A stretch of DNA of 64,000 nt from Mucilaginibacter psychrotolerans (GCF_004519315.1 NZ_SOZE01000016.1:1-64000), one strand, 5' to 3'. Numbered from the stretch's first letter, positions 44,733-53,700 are shown. Made by a program: numbers and translations. Notes: generated by a model from the sequence alone, not told the origin.

Positions 44733-45146
44733 ATGAAACCCAATGCCAGCCTTTTTTTCGGCTTTTCTGCTTTCGGCTTATTGATTGGCTCCATAGCCGG
44801 AATTACTTCAGCTCCAGTCACCAATACTATACTGGTATCCCTTTTTGCACTTATCGGCGGAAAAACGCTTTTTGACAGCATTAAGCAAGGTGCTGATATT
44901 CAAAAGAAAGTTGGCCTTATTTTATCTGGGTTGTCTATTTTCTGTCTGGTGGGATTTACTTTAGGAATATCCATTAAAGTAAATCGTTCGTTTACGCAGT
45001 CGCCTATCCGGCATTCACCTATTGATACCCTAACATACTTAAGAAATCACGAAACGGATATTATCGAAAGTAAGTGGCGAAACGGCGAAATAACCGGCGA
45101 CTCGGCAATGAAGTTAATTATTAAATATAAGGAAAATGAAAATTAA
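44733..45146 (+). CDS. Membrane protein encoded with a trypsin-like protease
   Basis: A 137-residue protein with three hydrophobic helices (~4-24, 28-47 and 60-82) and a charged C-terminal ~50 residues (DTLTYLRNHETDIIESKWRN). It overlaps the protease gene by 11 bases, so both are translated from one message. No family is recognised; it may anchor or regulate the protease. Confidence 0.6.
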   Translation: MKPNASLFFGFSAFGLLIGSIAGITSAPVTNTILVSLFALIGGKTLFDSIKQGADIQKKVGLILSGLSIFCLVGFTLGISIKVNRSFTQSPIRHSPIDTLTYLRNHETDIIESKWRNGEITGDSAMKLIIKYKENEN

Positions 45147-46533
45147 CCGGATTTTGACCAGCCTACTTCTCGTCACTTTACTTAACTGCTGTATAGTCAA
45201 GGCCCAGGATTATAATTCGGCCATTGTCAGGATATACACAACTAAAATTAATAGAGCGACGGGAAAAAGTAATTCTTTCATAGGGACAGGTTTTTTTGTT
45301 AAGATAAATAATAATATTTATATCAGTACTGCTTACCATTTGATAGTAAGTAGCCGGATTATAGATGCTCATTGTGTAAGAGGCCAGCTTTCTAATATAA
45401 CAGTAGCGGCTTACAACGAAGAAAAAGATATTGCACTGCTGAATTTTGAGGTGCCGACTAATCGTTTGCCTATAAATCCGTTGATCGTTTTATCAGTACT
45501 ACCTAAACAATTATCTTCGTTAAAAGGAGTGTTGATAGGTAATCCTATGGGAATCGAGCGGTATAAAGTAGAAGTTGATTTTAACAAAGATGAACTCGTT
45601 CCTTCAAAAAACTATAAAATTCTGTCAGCAGATGTCAGCTTAAATCTGCTACCAGCTACAGCGACAGTTTATAACGGCATGAGCGGAGGTCCACTCATCC
45701 TTAATGGAAAAGTTATAGGGTTCTTGTCTGGTTCGTTTAATCAGGGTGGATCTATACTTGTGGTTGTTCCGGTATCCTATCTGATTAATGACCAGAAGAT
45801 CAGCGGCCAGTTGAAACAAGGCTTACAACTAATACTTAGAAATGGCAGTGAACTACCGCCGTTAAAACTTTATAGGCCAGGCAGCGACTATAACGAATTG
45901 GTTAGAAACGAGGAAGCTGAAAATGTGCCCCCGGTGATATATGATCAATTTCATACTGCCGCATTAGGCTTCCAGTCAGATAACTTGGAATTTGCGCGCT
46001 TACTTCGCGAACGTATACAATTATTTTCCGTTTATCGCAATGCGATAAAACGGGCTCCCGATGTTGCTGATTTCATCCAACAATCCATCCGGTACAATTT
46101 TTTACAGAGAATCAACGATTCTTTACTATTGAAAGCAGTAGCGTTGATGAAGGAAAATAGCAATGCGACAAGTGCGCTTTTCAGCAAAATAAGTAATGAA
46201 AATAAGGACAACAAAGTATATAAGGAGTATGTCGTGCGGGAAGCCGTCCCGATTTTGTTCCGCTTGGATTCGATTAGCCAGGCGATAACGGTTATCGACC
46301 AATCAGTGGCGGCTAACTCACAAAAGAATTTTGAGGTGGAGCGTGCTTTAAAAAAATTCGCTGGCAATAATGATTTTCTTCGTACAAGGGAAACACGTGG
46401 GGAATGGTTAAATTTAAATATTGAATGGTGCAGGCTGACACTGGAGAAACTAAGGTCATTAAACTTGTTATTTGATAGTGAGTTGCTTCTAAAAGACTTG
46501 ATGGTTGAATCTTTAGTATACACGGACAAGTAA
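45136..46533 (+). CDS. Secreted trypsin-like serine protease
   Basis: A 465-residue protein with a signal peptide (ILTSLLLVTLLNCCIVKAQD). A PA-clan chymotrypsin fold occupies ~30-220: GTGFFVKINNNIYISTAYHL (His68), EEKDIALLNF (Asp98) and NGMSGGPLIL (Ser183). The triad is complete. After ~residue 230 there is no PDZ domain as in HtrA, but a helical region with charged coiled-coil-like stretches (ARLLRERIQLFSVYRNAIKR, SLLLKAVALMKENSN) to the end. It should act outside the cytoplasm. Two genes, this and the overlapping membrane protein, form an operon. Confidence 0.82.
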   Translation: MKINRILTSLLLVTLLNCCIVKAQDYNSAIVRIYTTKINRATGKSNSFIGTGFFVKINNNIYISTAYHLIVSSRIIDAHCVRGQLSNITVAAYNEEKDIALLNFEVPTNRLPINPLIVLSVLPKQLSSLKGVLIGNPMGIERYKVEVDFNKDELVPSKNYKILSADVSLNLLPATATVYNGMSGGPLILNGKVIGFLSGSFNQGGSILVVVPVSYLINDQKISGQLKQGLQLILRNGSELPPLKLYRPGSDYNELVRNEEAENVPPVIYDQFHTAALGFQSDNLEFARLLRERIQLFSVYRNAIKRAPDVADFIQQSIRYNFLQRINDSLLLKAVALMKENSNATSALFSKISNENKDNKVYKEYVVREAVPILFRLDSISQAITVIDQSVAANSQKNFEVERALKKFAGNNDFLRTRETRGEWLNLNIEWCRLTLEKLRSLNLLFDSELLLKDLMVESLVYTDK

Positions 46534-46786
46534 TTGGCTGTTCCCAAATAAGGAGTAAGCAAGCAACTGGGGGTAAAAAATGCTATGCCTTGTTGCATTA
46601 CGCAATATAACGAATTGTTTGTTTTCGAAGTGATCTGTCAGTGGTGCGGTGATAACGCCGACCACAGGCTGAATGGGTTAACCAATCAAGCTGCTGTGCT
46701 TGTAAATGAGTGTAAACGGGTGTTCCGTCGATTAAGTGCAGAGAGTACATGGTGACAAACCAACAACGGCAAAATAGAATCCGTGC

Positions 46787-47368
46787 TTAAAAATGAAATA
46801 TCTGTAGATGAAGCTCCCAGTTGTAAATATTGGCCAACTTGGCTTCACGTTCATACTTATCAAAAAATTTGCGCGCGTTTTCCTTTACCGTGGTTCCGGT
46901 GGCGGGGTCGATAAAAATAAAATCAGTTTTATCGTAAGTGCCATCGCCGTCAATCCCGGTTAATAAGCGAGCATGCCGACCCCTTAACCCCCCGGTAACT
47001 ATCCATACAGGTCCATGTTGCTTTAACCAATCGGCGTATGCTATTAACATATAGCTTGCGGGCGGCTCCGATTTTAACCCCCCTTGCTTCATGAATTTTT
47101 GCTCGTCATCGGGCGGCAGGCCGGTATCGGTTTTGAAATAAGTGAGCCAAGGTTCTCCCAATGCATCTGCTGTTTGCGCAACCGTGGCACTTTTACCATC
47201 CTTCCAGTTTGTCATTATGGTGTAAACGGTTATCCAGCAGGCCATTTCGGTTGGTTGCTTTATCCCCGCCATTTTGCCTGGCACATTGTAGGGTTTAATA
47301 TGTTCCTGCGCCATGCAACTTATGTCGCAAGCTAAGGCAACAAATAAGGTAAGGGCAAAACGAATCAT
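46787..47368 (-). CDS. Secreted papain-like cysteine protease (AvrRpt2/C70-like)
   Basis: A 193-residue protein with a signal peptide (MIRFALTLFVALACDISCMA). PTEMACWITVYTIMTNW gives Cys44, GLRGRHARLLTGIDGDGTYD gives His132, and DFIFIDPATGT gives Asp154. This Cys-His-Asp layout with the GIDGDGT turn matches the papain-like cysteine protease family related to AvrRpt2 (C70). It is the last gene of a three-gene overlapping operon (48296 to 46787), overlapping the preceding membrane gene by 4 bases. Many family members are secreted effectors or toxins; its target is unknown. Confidence 0.8.
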   Translation of the reverse strand: MIRFALTLFVALACDISCMAQEHIKPYNVPGKMAGIKQPTEMACWITVYTIMTNWKDGKSATVAQTADALGEPWLTYFKTDTGLPPDDEQKFMKQGGLKSEPPASYMLIAYADWLKQHGPVWIVTGGLRGRHARLLTGIDGDGTYDKTDFIFIDPATGTTVKENARKFFDKYEREAKLANIYNWELHLQIFHF

Positions 47369-47946
47369 TTTTCTAAATTTTCTATCCCGATATTCAGTTT
47401 AGCATAAGCGTCTTTATACAGGGCGGTGCTTTTTTGATAAAGTTTCTTCATCTCTTTAGCTGCGGGCATAGGTTTTAGATAGTAAACCTTATTTGCGACA
47501 AATTCAGTATACTGATGGATACTCGCTACGGCTGATGGATCAATAGCGTAACTATGCCTGCCAAGCGCATTAAGTTGGCTGAGCTTATTTTGAATTATCT
47601 CCTCCGTAGCAGAATCTGGCCCCAGCTCACAATAGGTATGTATGGCCTCGTCGAGCGAATCTATCGAAGCTATGTTATCTCCGTAAAAATTAACAGCTAA
47701 AGTCGCCCGCAATTCGGCCACTTTTTCCTGTACTTTATTATGGTACAAATCTGCATTGTTATAATTCCGTTGCAGCAGGTAGTTACCGCCGGTGAGTAGA
47801 GCCCCTACAAAGGCTAAAACAACAGGCAATACCCATGGCGCCGACAGCTTTTTTTCAATGGCTTCAAGTTTTTTTGAAAGGGCCTTGTATTCTTCGCCAT
47901 CCGCAATATCTTCACCCGTTTCAATTATTATTCGCTTTCGTTCCAT
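47365..47946 (-). CDS. Single-pass membrane protein with long periplasmic helical part
   Basis: A 193-residue protein. A charged N-terminus with a coiled-coil-like stretch (YKALSKKLEAIEKKL), one hydrophobic helix at ~38-58 (WVLPVVLAFVGALLTGGNYL), then a helical Glu/Lys-rich domain. No signal peptide. It overlaps the gene upstream by 19 bases and the protease downstream by 4. It could anchor, shield or present the papain-like protease. No family recognised. Confidence 0.7.
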   Translation of the reverse strand: MERKRIIIETGEDIADGEEYKALSKKLEAIEKKLSAPWVLPVVLAFVGALLTGGNYLLQRNYNNADLYHNKVQEKVAELRATLAVNFYGDNIASIDSLDEAIHTYCELGPDSATEEIIQNKLSQLNALGRHSYAIDPSAVASIHQYTEFVANKVYYLKPMPAAKEMKKLYQKSTALYKDAYAKLNIGIENLEK

Positions 47947-48296
47947 AACTCTTCCAGTAAGGCATTCAGTTTTTGGTTGTCAGAAGTATACTTTGTACCG
48001 TCTCCGCAAATCCAAACGTTATCAGCAATCTTTTTTCGTTTTGGCGGGCATACAACACCTTTCTCCCTCAATTTTTGGCCGAGTGTAGTAAGTAGGTTAG
48101 ACTTATTAATACCACCCGTGTTGCCCGGGCCCACTGGGAACAGTATTTTAAAATGGATGATTTTAGTGTGCCCTTTAACATCTGTAACATTAAGGGCAAC
48201 ATTGTCGGCTTTAGGCTGTGCAGCACTTTGCGCGCAGGCAACTCCGCAGCTGAGCGAAAAGCAAAGTGCCAGTAAGATCTTAAAATTTGCAGGCAT
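47928..48296 (-). CDS. Small secreted protein, first gene of the papain-like protease operon
   Basis: A 122-residue protein with a signal peptide (MPANFKILLALCFSLSCGVA CAQ, in two parts). The mature part has VKGHTKIIHFKILFPVGPGN TGG and two Cys (VVCPPKRKK ... WICGDG). It is not recognised; a PG-binding-like or inhibitor-like role is possible but unsupported. It heads an operon of three overlapping genes. Confidence 0.65.
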   Translation of the reverse strand: MPANFKILLALCFSLSCGVACAQSAAQPKADNVALNVTDVKGHTKIIHFKILFPVGPGNTGGINKSNLLTTLGQKLREKGVVCPPKRKKIADNVWICGDGTKYTSDNQKLNALLEELWNESE

Positions 48297-48450
48297 AGGG
48301 ATAGCGATAAGTGGTTATAAATTACCTTTGAAATTACAAACTCTTTAATTTGAAACCAAAAATATTTTGAATTCGCAATTCAACAAGATGCTACACTCAA
48401 ACCGGGGACTTAATACTGTGAAGAAAAGGGTTGAGTATCGTATCTAGCAT

Positions 48451-48554
48451 TCGTGGGGTGTTATCACCAACGAATCGAAATGCTTTTGGAAAACGCGTTG
48501 ACTCAACAAGCCGCGATCAATGTTCCGAATTCGTTGGGTGTTGTCACCAACGAA
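48451..48554. repeat. Two palindromic 25-bp elements
   Basis: 48451-48475 and 48530-48554 share 23 of 25 bases; the second is TTCGTTGG-9 bases-CCAACGAA, a perfect 8-bp inverted repeat. A related word (TGGTTGGTGTTATCACAAAA) lies at 52024-52043. They sit in the gap beside the subtilase/C1 pair. Confidence 0.7.
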
Positions 48555-48813
48555 CCGGGGTGCTTGTGGTAAGGGGTTAATCCATCGACCCCCAATACTT
48601 TAAATAGCACTACCCTCACACACATGTCAGCGTCCCGCTGACGTAAGTTGCATGGTATTAAATATGCGGATGTTTCCTGACATTGCAAAGTTGTTGTTAG
48701 GGGCGCTTACATTTGCTTCGGCCCAAGCGGGACGCTTGAGCCAAAGGGGGGATAAAAATCAGGCTGGCGACAATTAATAGAATAAATTTCATACCCACAT
48801 GATTAAGTTTGAT

Positions 48814-50532
48814 CTAATTCGTGGTTGCCCTTGTTAACATGGCGTAATTGTCTTTTAAAAAAGCCTTTAACACAATTGATGCGTTGGGGCTGCCAATCAG
48901 TGCGTCGATAAAATTTTTCTTACTGGCTGTGTCAAGATCTAAGAACGACTCCTGGTTGCCCATAATTAATTGAAGCTCATAGTTATTTGACATTAATTGT
49001 AAGATCTCCAATTGGTACATTTCCATTTTGCTTTCATCACTTGCTGCTTTTGCCATGAATAACACCTGGAATAATGGAAAACTTACTTTGTCGACGGGAG
49101 ACATTGCAAGTTTAGTTAGATCAGGAGCGATATCCAACGCATCTTTTGCCTTTAGAATTCCTTGTCCAAAATATTTAAATGAATCTGCGCCTGTGTTATT
49201 AATATCATTGGCTGCGGTAAAAAGCGCGTATCTTACAGCTTCAACTTTTCGCCAGCCGGTAAAATATTTCAGTTCTTTTTTATAATGATTGATGTAAAGT
49301 GCGGCAGCAGCAGCAATTTGCGGAGTTGCAGATGACGTGCCTGCGCCGTCCATGTCAAAAATATCCTTTACATCGCAGCAACCCTTGGCCCATGGAATAT
49401 TGGGTGTGTAAGCAGCCATCGCGGTATGCATAAGCCGGTCCGGCCCGAAATTCCCCATCATTTCAAAACCGAGTATGTTCCGGTAATATTGATCTTGATT
49501 GTAGGTTACACCACAGGCAGCCACTACTCTGTTAAAGCGTGCCGGGTACACAAGGTGGGTCGGCGTTTTGCCTCCCATATTGTTCCCGGCGGCAGTTACC
49601 ATAAAAATACCTTTATCATATATCTGGTTCACTGCGCGTGCCCATTCCTTGGAAGCTAAACCGCCCATGCTCATCGAAATAACATCAGCCACCAGCCCCT
49701 TATCTGAATCAGCCAGTTTCAGGATATAATCCAGGGCGCGCACTAATGCGCTGGTCTTCAGTAATACAACTGTCGGAGAAATTCTGATAGGAAGAATTTT
49801 TGCTTCGGGAGCTCCGCCTAAGATGATTTCCTTACCATTAAGTATAAGTTTATTGCCGGCCAAAATACAGATCGTGCCTGTGCCATGGGCGACCTGGTTA
49901 CCAAATCCATCATTACAAATATCGACGGCACTATTGATCTGCCCTTCGTCATCAGCAAAATTCACCTCATACTGTTTTAAAATATTAAGTGGTAACAAGC
50001 TGTGCCCCTCAGTATAGCCAGTATCCAAATGAACTATGACTACGTCGTTCTCTGGAATAAAACTTGCGCGCGCAGAACCGAGTTGCGAAAAATCATCGCC
50101 TAAATGCCAGACCATTGGTTTATCTGGTTTTGGCCAAAAGTTATCATATGCAGTAGATGGGGTGCAACGATTAGAACCGGTACCCTTAAAAAGGGTTTCA
50201 GGACTGCTTTTTTTTGCTCCCGGAGCCTGAGCTTTCATTATTAGGTCTGGTTCTACAAACGAAATAGCCGGATCAGCATTTTTAGCGGCATGCGCGAGGT
50301 CCCAAGGGTTAAAAGTATCCAAATGTGCTTGGTCTGCCTCCATCAGGACAGTACCCTGACTTGCACCGGCTTTAAATAAACCGCTTGGTAAATCGGCCCC
50401 AAAAGTGTGACTCACCTGAAAATCGAGGCCCTCAATTTTTTTTGATGACGTAGCCTTAAAAAGATCGGAAGAACCCGCTTTGTGGGTTACAATCAGACCT
50501 GCGTAATTTTTAGTGTAGTTGTTCTTTGCCAT
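48814..50532 (-). CDS. Subtilisin-like serine protease (S8), no signal peptide
   Basis: A 572-residue S8 peptidase. DVVIVHLDTGYTEGH (Asp170), GNQVAHGTGTICILAGN (His216), MVTAAGNNMGGKTP (oxyanion Asn) and GTSSATPQIAAAA (Ser400) form a complete active site. I place the start at 50532 (MAKNNYTKNYAGLIVTHKAG), because the longer frame runs into the end of the C1 gene and its first 27 residues look random; this leaves a 17-base gap to that gene. There is no signal peptide, which is unusual for subtilases, but a prodomain-like ~100 residues precedes the catalytic part. It may stay inside the cell or leave by another route. It is co-transcribed with the C1 protease. Confidence 0.85.
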   Translation of the reverse strand: MAKNNYTKNYAGLIVTHKAGSSDLFKATSSKKIEGLDFQVSHTFGADLPSGLFKAGASQGTVLMEADQAHLDTFNPWDLAHAAKNADPAISFVEPDLIMKAQAPGAKKSSPETLFKGTGSNRCTPSTAYDNFWPKPDKPMVWHLGDDFSQLGSARASFIPENDVVIVHLDTGYTEGHSLLPLNILKQYEVNFADDEGQINSAVDICNDGFGNQVAHGTGTICILAGNKLILNGKEIILGGAPEAKILPIRISPTVVLLKTSALVRALDYILKLADSDKGLVADVISMSMGGLASKEWARAVNQIYDKGIFMVTAAGNNMGGKTPTHLVYPARFNRVVAACGVTYNQDQYYRNILGFEMMGNFGPDRLMHTAMAAYTPNIPWAKGCCDVKDIFDMDGAGTSSATPQIAAAAALYINHYKKELKYFTGWRKVEAVRYALFTAANDINNTGADSFKYFGQGILKAKDALDIAPDLTKLAMSPVDKVSFPLFQVLFMAKAASDESKMEMYQLEILQLMSNNYELQLIMGNQESFLDLDTASKKNFIDALIGSPNASIVLKAFLKDNYAMLTRATTN

Positions 50533-50549
50533 TGCGTTTAAGAATAGGT

Positions 50550-51497
50550 TTATTTTACATTTATATCGGTGAATGCATTTGTATCTACCCAAGCTTTTTT
50601 GATGATCGACCACCAGTCAACGGCAAGTCGGTCAATCACATATTGATAGGGTAACCAGCCGTACCCTTTATCCCCCCACTCTTCGCCCCACGAATTTTTA
50701 AACAATAAAGCTCCTGTAGTTACCGAGTCGTTTCCACCTGCCTTATTGGCGATCACTTTATTGTCATCGTAACCAAATATGGCTACTGCATGTCCGCCAG
50801 CCTGTGAATCATAGAGGCAGGGATAGGGAATAGCACCCTTGTTAACAGGGTCTTGCTCGTATTGGCGGTAACTTGAAAATAATGTAAATCCACACATCAG
50901 CGGAATACCATTTAAAAGGCTTTCCTTGATCGATTTTAATACTTCTTCCCGGGGTTTCCCATTTTTATCATATCTGAAAAACTTAAGTGTTTTATAGTTT
51001 TGAGCAAAAGAATAAAGGAATGCTGGCGGCTCCTCATCAAACTTCGTTTCATCATATTCCCAGTAATCTTCTGGAGGAACACCGAACAGTACCATGGCTG
51101 CCATTGTGTTGCGCGGGTTAGCCCCATTATCGCCGGTCATTTTCATATAGTTCCTGGTTACCTTATATAAAAACAGCCTGGAACATGCATTGTAAGAGCC
51201 ATAATTTCGGTTCTCATAATATTCGATAAGTGCGGACGCTGCATTTGCTGTGCAGGAGCCCAAATTACCCTGATTGGCAACAGTAGAACAATATTCCCGC
51301 AGGTCAACCATTGCCGGGGCACTTTCGTCGGATTTTTTAACAAGACTAAACTCCAGCGCCTCGACGTCTCTTCCCGTCTCAACTTTCTGCTGGGTCTTGA
51401 TTTTTTCTTTATCGTCAGATGTAAATACCTCAATGGTAAAGTCTCTGAAATCAGGGAAGTCAGGCTGCCAGCCAAATTTTTGTTTGAATTTTTGCAT
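50550..51497 (-). CDS. C1A papain family cysteine protease, no signal peptide
   Basis: A 315-residue papain-fold protease. QGNLGSCTANAASALIEYY (Cys82), AGGHAVAIFGYDD (His236) and LLFKNSWGEEWGDKGYGWLP (Asn268) give the catalytic set; the Gln of the oxyanion hole is in VANQGNLGSC. Residues 1-60 are charged and may act as a prodomain (KFGWQPDFPDFRDFTIEV is typical of bacterial C1 proteins of this kind). There is no signal peptide. It is the first gene of the pair with the S8 protease 17 bases downstream. Both sit between direct repeats of ~125 bp. Confidence 0.88.
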   Translation of the reverse strand: MQKFKQKFGWQPDFPDFRDFTIEVFTSDDKEKIKTQQKVETGRDVEALEFSLVKKSDESAPAMVDLREYCSTVANQGNLGSCTANAASALIEYYENRNYGSYNACSRLFLYKVTRNYMKMTGDNGANPRNTMAAMVLFGVPPEDYWEYDETKFDEEPPAFLYSFAQNYKTLKFFRYDKNGKPREEVLKSIKESLLNGIPLMCGFTLFSSYRQYEQDPVNKGAIPYPCLYDSQAGGHAVAIFGYDDNKVIANKAGGNDSVTTGALLFKNSWGEEWGDKGYGWLPYQYVIDRLAVDWWSIIKKAWVDTNAFTDINVK

Positions 51498-52084
51498 GGT
51501 CTTTTGTCTAAATTTTGTTTAAAAAACGCTCAAGATAAATCGGGCATATGCTCCCGAAGTAAAAGCAGAATCGAAAGAAAAATGGTAGCATGGCAAAGTG
51601 CTGGTCTGTAAAAAGAAGGAATCTCATTTTGGTAATCATAGCGCGAAAAGTTTAGGTACATCCTCCGCCTTTTGGATGCGGATGCAGATAATTAAATATG
51701 TTTTAAATTTAAAAAAAACTTATTTTTAAAACAAAGGGTATTTTTACGGTATTTTTCGATCGGCTGGTAATATAGGTTTGTTTTTTATTGGTTTTAGATC
51801 GGATATTTCTCGTTAATAACCAATGGTTAAAATAATATAGTAAACCCTCGGCGGTTCAAGTGTCTCGCTTGAACCCACACACAGTCAGCGTCCCGCTGAC
51901 GTAAGTTGCATGGTAATGATATGCAAATGTTCCCTGACATGGCAAAATTATTGTTTTAAGCGGGAAGCTTACATTTGCTTTGGCTCAAGTTGGACGCTCG
52001 ACCGGCGGTCTCATTTCACCCTCTGGTTGGTGTTATCACAAAACCACTAACGGATTATGTTATTAAACCTAAATTCGCGGTAGG

Positions 52085-52200
52085 GATAGAAAGGGTTTGC
52101 CACGGTGCGGTGGCCTTGGGGCGCGGCGTGGCCGTAGCGCAGCGAAGCCCTGCATAGCCCGGCCTGCCTGGCCGGTAGGCAGGGCCGCAGGCACCGCCAT
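52085..52200. repeat. GC-rich palindromic intergenic repeat
   Basis: 52160-52187 (CGGCCTGCCTGGCCGGTAGG and on to GGGCCG) resembles the core at 44479-44504. The flank 52120-52158 (GGCCGTAGCGCAGCGAAGCC, then TGCATAGCCC) resembles the inverse of 44458-44480. The element sits beside the right copy of the 125-bp repeat. Confidence 0.6.
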
Positions 52201-52388
52201 AATTAGTTGAACAGCTGACAGGCAAGAAATCTCCCGAATTCGGGTGAGTGCCGTAGGGCAGGCCATAACGCTTATTTGAAACGAATTTCATATTTCAGAT
52301 GTGCAGATTTCAAATGAAAAACTACATTTCAGTATTAAACCTGCTAGCAGCGAAAATCTCCGTCATCTGCACATTTGAAATCTGCCCA

Positions 52389-53489
52389 TCATGAACTCAC
52401 CCTTTTTATCACCCTAAACACCGTTGTTTGCGCACAATTTAGCCGACCGGCTATCTGCCGCACGCTGTGTCCTTCGGCGTGTAGTTGGTGGATCTGCTCA
52501 TCCGTCGCTTTGCGCTGCCGGGATGTTTGGGTTTGCAGGTGAGGGGTTTCGCTGCCCTGGCCCTCGAACGCGAAGTGGAGCAGGCTGCCCTGTTTTACGA
52601 TGCGGCAAAATTTTACCATGCCGGCGCTGAAAGCCATGCCGCTGCTGCGTTGTTTTACCTGCTTAAGGTAGCGCAGGCCGGGGCTGCTTTGGCTTTCGCC
52701 GATGGCGAAGGCGCTGTCGGCAAAGTTCATGAGCATTTTGCTGCCTTGCAGGTCGTTGCGGGTGATGGGCCGGGCGGGGTTACGCTTGGGCGTATGCGCC
52801 AGCACCAGTATGGATAGCCCCCAGTGGTTTTTGATGTGGTTGAGGCTGCGCATGAGTTTTACGGCGGCGGCGGTGCTTTCGGTACTGCTGCGCAGGGCGG
52901 TAATGTTATCGATGATGATGGTGCGCGAGCCGGTGCTGACGATGATATTCTCGAAGGAGTTGATGAGGTAATCGTGGTAACTGGCAAACTTGCGTTCGCG
53001 GCTGGCGGCGGGGTTGATGATAACGCGGTAAAAATTTGGCGAGAAGCGATGCATTTGGCCATCGGGCCCGGTGTAGCGTTTGGCAAACTGCGCGGCGCTC
53101 AGCTCAAAATCGAAATACAGCACCGGTTGGGGCTGCTGCTGCACCGGCATATCGCCCAAGCCCTCGCCGCGACTGATGGCATCGCCCAGTTGCACCGCCA
53201 GGATGGATTTCCCCGCATTGGTATCGGCAAAAAGGATGCATAGTTCGCCTTTAAACCACAGATCGCCAAAAAGCATATCGCCTGCTGGGTTTTGGTCGGG
53301 AGGGAGGTATAGCCAGTCGTCGGCTTTTTTGATGATAAAGGCCTCGTCGCCGGTTATTGCCTGCTCCTCCTGTTGTTGCAGTAGTTTGCGCTGTTTAGCG
53401 GTAAGTTTTACGCCCCGCGCCAGCGAACGGATCAGTTCGATCTCCGGCGGGCGTTCAAATGGTAGTTCGACCGTTGGTTTAATGCTCAT
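52389..53489 (-). CDS. RepA-like P-loop ATPase with C-terminal HTH
   Basis: A 366-residue protein. LFADTNAGKSILAVQLGDAI is a Walker A (GxxxxGKS form NAGKS), RTIIIDNITALRSS a Walker B, and LSILVLAHTPKRNP with NDLQGSKMLMNFADSAFAI matches the RepA/AAA_25 hexameric ATPase-helicase family. The last ~35 residues (ATDEQIHQLHAEGHSVRQIA GRLNCAQTTVFRVIK, in two parts) form a resolvase-type HTH. I start at 53489 (MSIKPTVELPFERPP); the longer frame runs through the upstream repeats. Its 5' region has three repeated palindromes and a 32-bp palindrome. Family members act in plasmid replication; in chromosomes they often mark plasmid- or phage-derived segments. No primase, integrase or relaxase is nearby. 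Confidence 0.82.
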   Translation of the reverse strand: MSIKPTVELPFERPPEIELIRSLARGVKLTAKQRKLLQQQEEQAITGDEAFIIKKADDWLYLPPDQNPAGDMLFGDLWFKGELCILFADTNAGKSILAVQLGDAISRGEGLGDMPVQQQPQPVLYFDFELSAAQFAKRYTGPDGQMHRFSPNFYRVIINPAASRERKFASYHDYLINSFENIIVSTGSRTIIIDNITALRSSTESTAAAVKLMRSLNHIKNHWGLSILVLAHTPKRNPARPITRNDLQGSKMLMNFADSAFAIGESQSSPGLRYLKQVKQRSSGMAFSAGMVKFCRIVKQGSLLHFAFEGQGSETPHLQTQTSRQRKATDEQIHQLHAEGHSVRQIAGRLNCAQTTVFRVIKRVSS

Positions 53490-53529
53490 AAAAATTTGAT
53501 TATGATGCAAGTTAGCCAAACAAGGGCAG

Positions 53530-53690
53530 GCAAATGGTGACACAACTGTGTCAGTAGTGAGCCCCCTAACCCCCTGAAGGGGGAACCCAATCAAAGGAAT
53601 GCAAATGGTGACACTACAGTGTTAGCCCCCTAACCCCCTGAAGGGGGAACCCGATCAAAGGGATGCAAATGGTGACACTACTGTGTCACC
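53530..53690. promoter_or_regulatory. Three iteron-like palindromes in interleaved repeats
   Basis: The palindrome TGACACWACWGTGTYA occurs at 53538-53553, 53609-53624 and 53673-53688; the last extends to GGTGACACTACTGTGTCACC. Each copy is preceded by GCAAATGG. Between them lie two copies of GCCCCCTAACCCCCTGAAGG and on (53561-53588, 53625-53652). The 62-bp unit 53561-53622 is repeated almost exactly at 53625-53686. They lie 41-200 bases before the start of the RepA-like gene, where an auto-operator or iteron would be. Confidence 0.8.
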
Positions 53691-53700
53691 AGGTATTTTT

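Larger units (their letters stand above)
48617..52003. repeat. ~125-bp direct repeats flanking the subtilase/C1 protease pair
   Basis: 48617-48742 and 51876-52003 align end to end in the same orientation. Shared words include GTCAGCGTCCCGCTGAC, CGTAAGTTGCATGGTA, CTGACAT and GCTTACATTTGCTT. Each copy starts with a GTCAGCG-TCC-CGCTGAC hairpin and ends with an inverted AAGCG..CGCTT-type hairpin, so each resembles a small MITE. The right copy is preceded by a further palindrome GGTTCAAG / CTTGAACC (51853-51875). The DNA between the copies contains exactly the two protease genes. Confidence 0.8.

Noticed and set aside
52859..53499. Long plus-strand ORFs opposite the RepA-like ATPase
   Set aside because: They are GC-driven shadows of the minus-strand gene, which has clear Walker motifs.
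53530..53690. CRISPR array
   Set aside because: Only three palindromic repeats separated by a repeated, not unique, spacer, and no cas genes.
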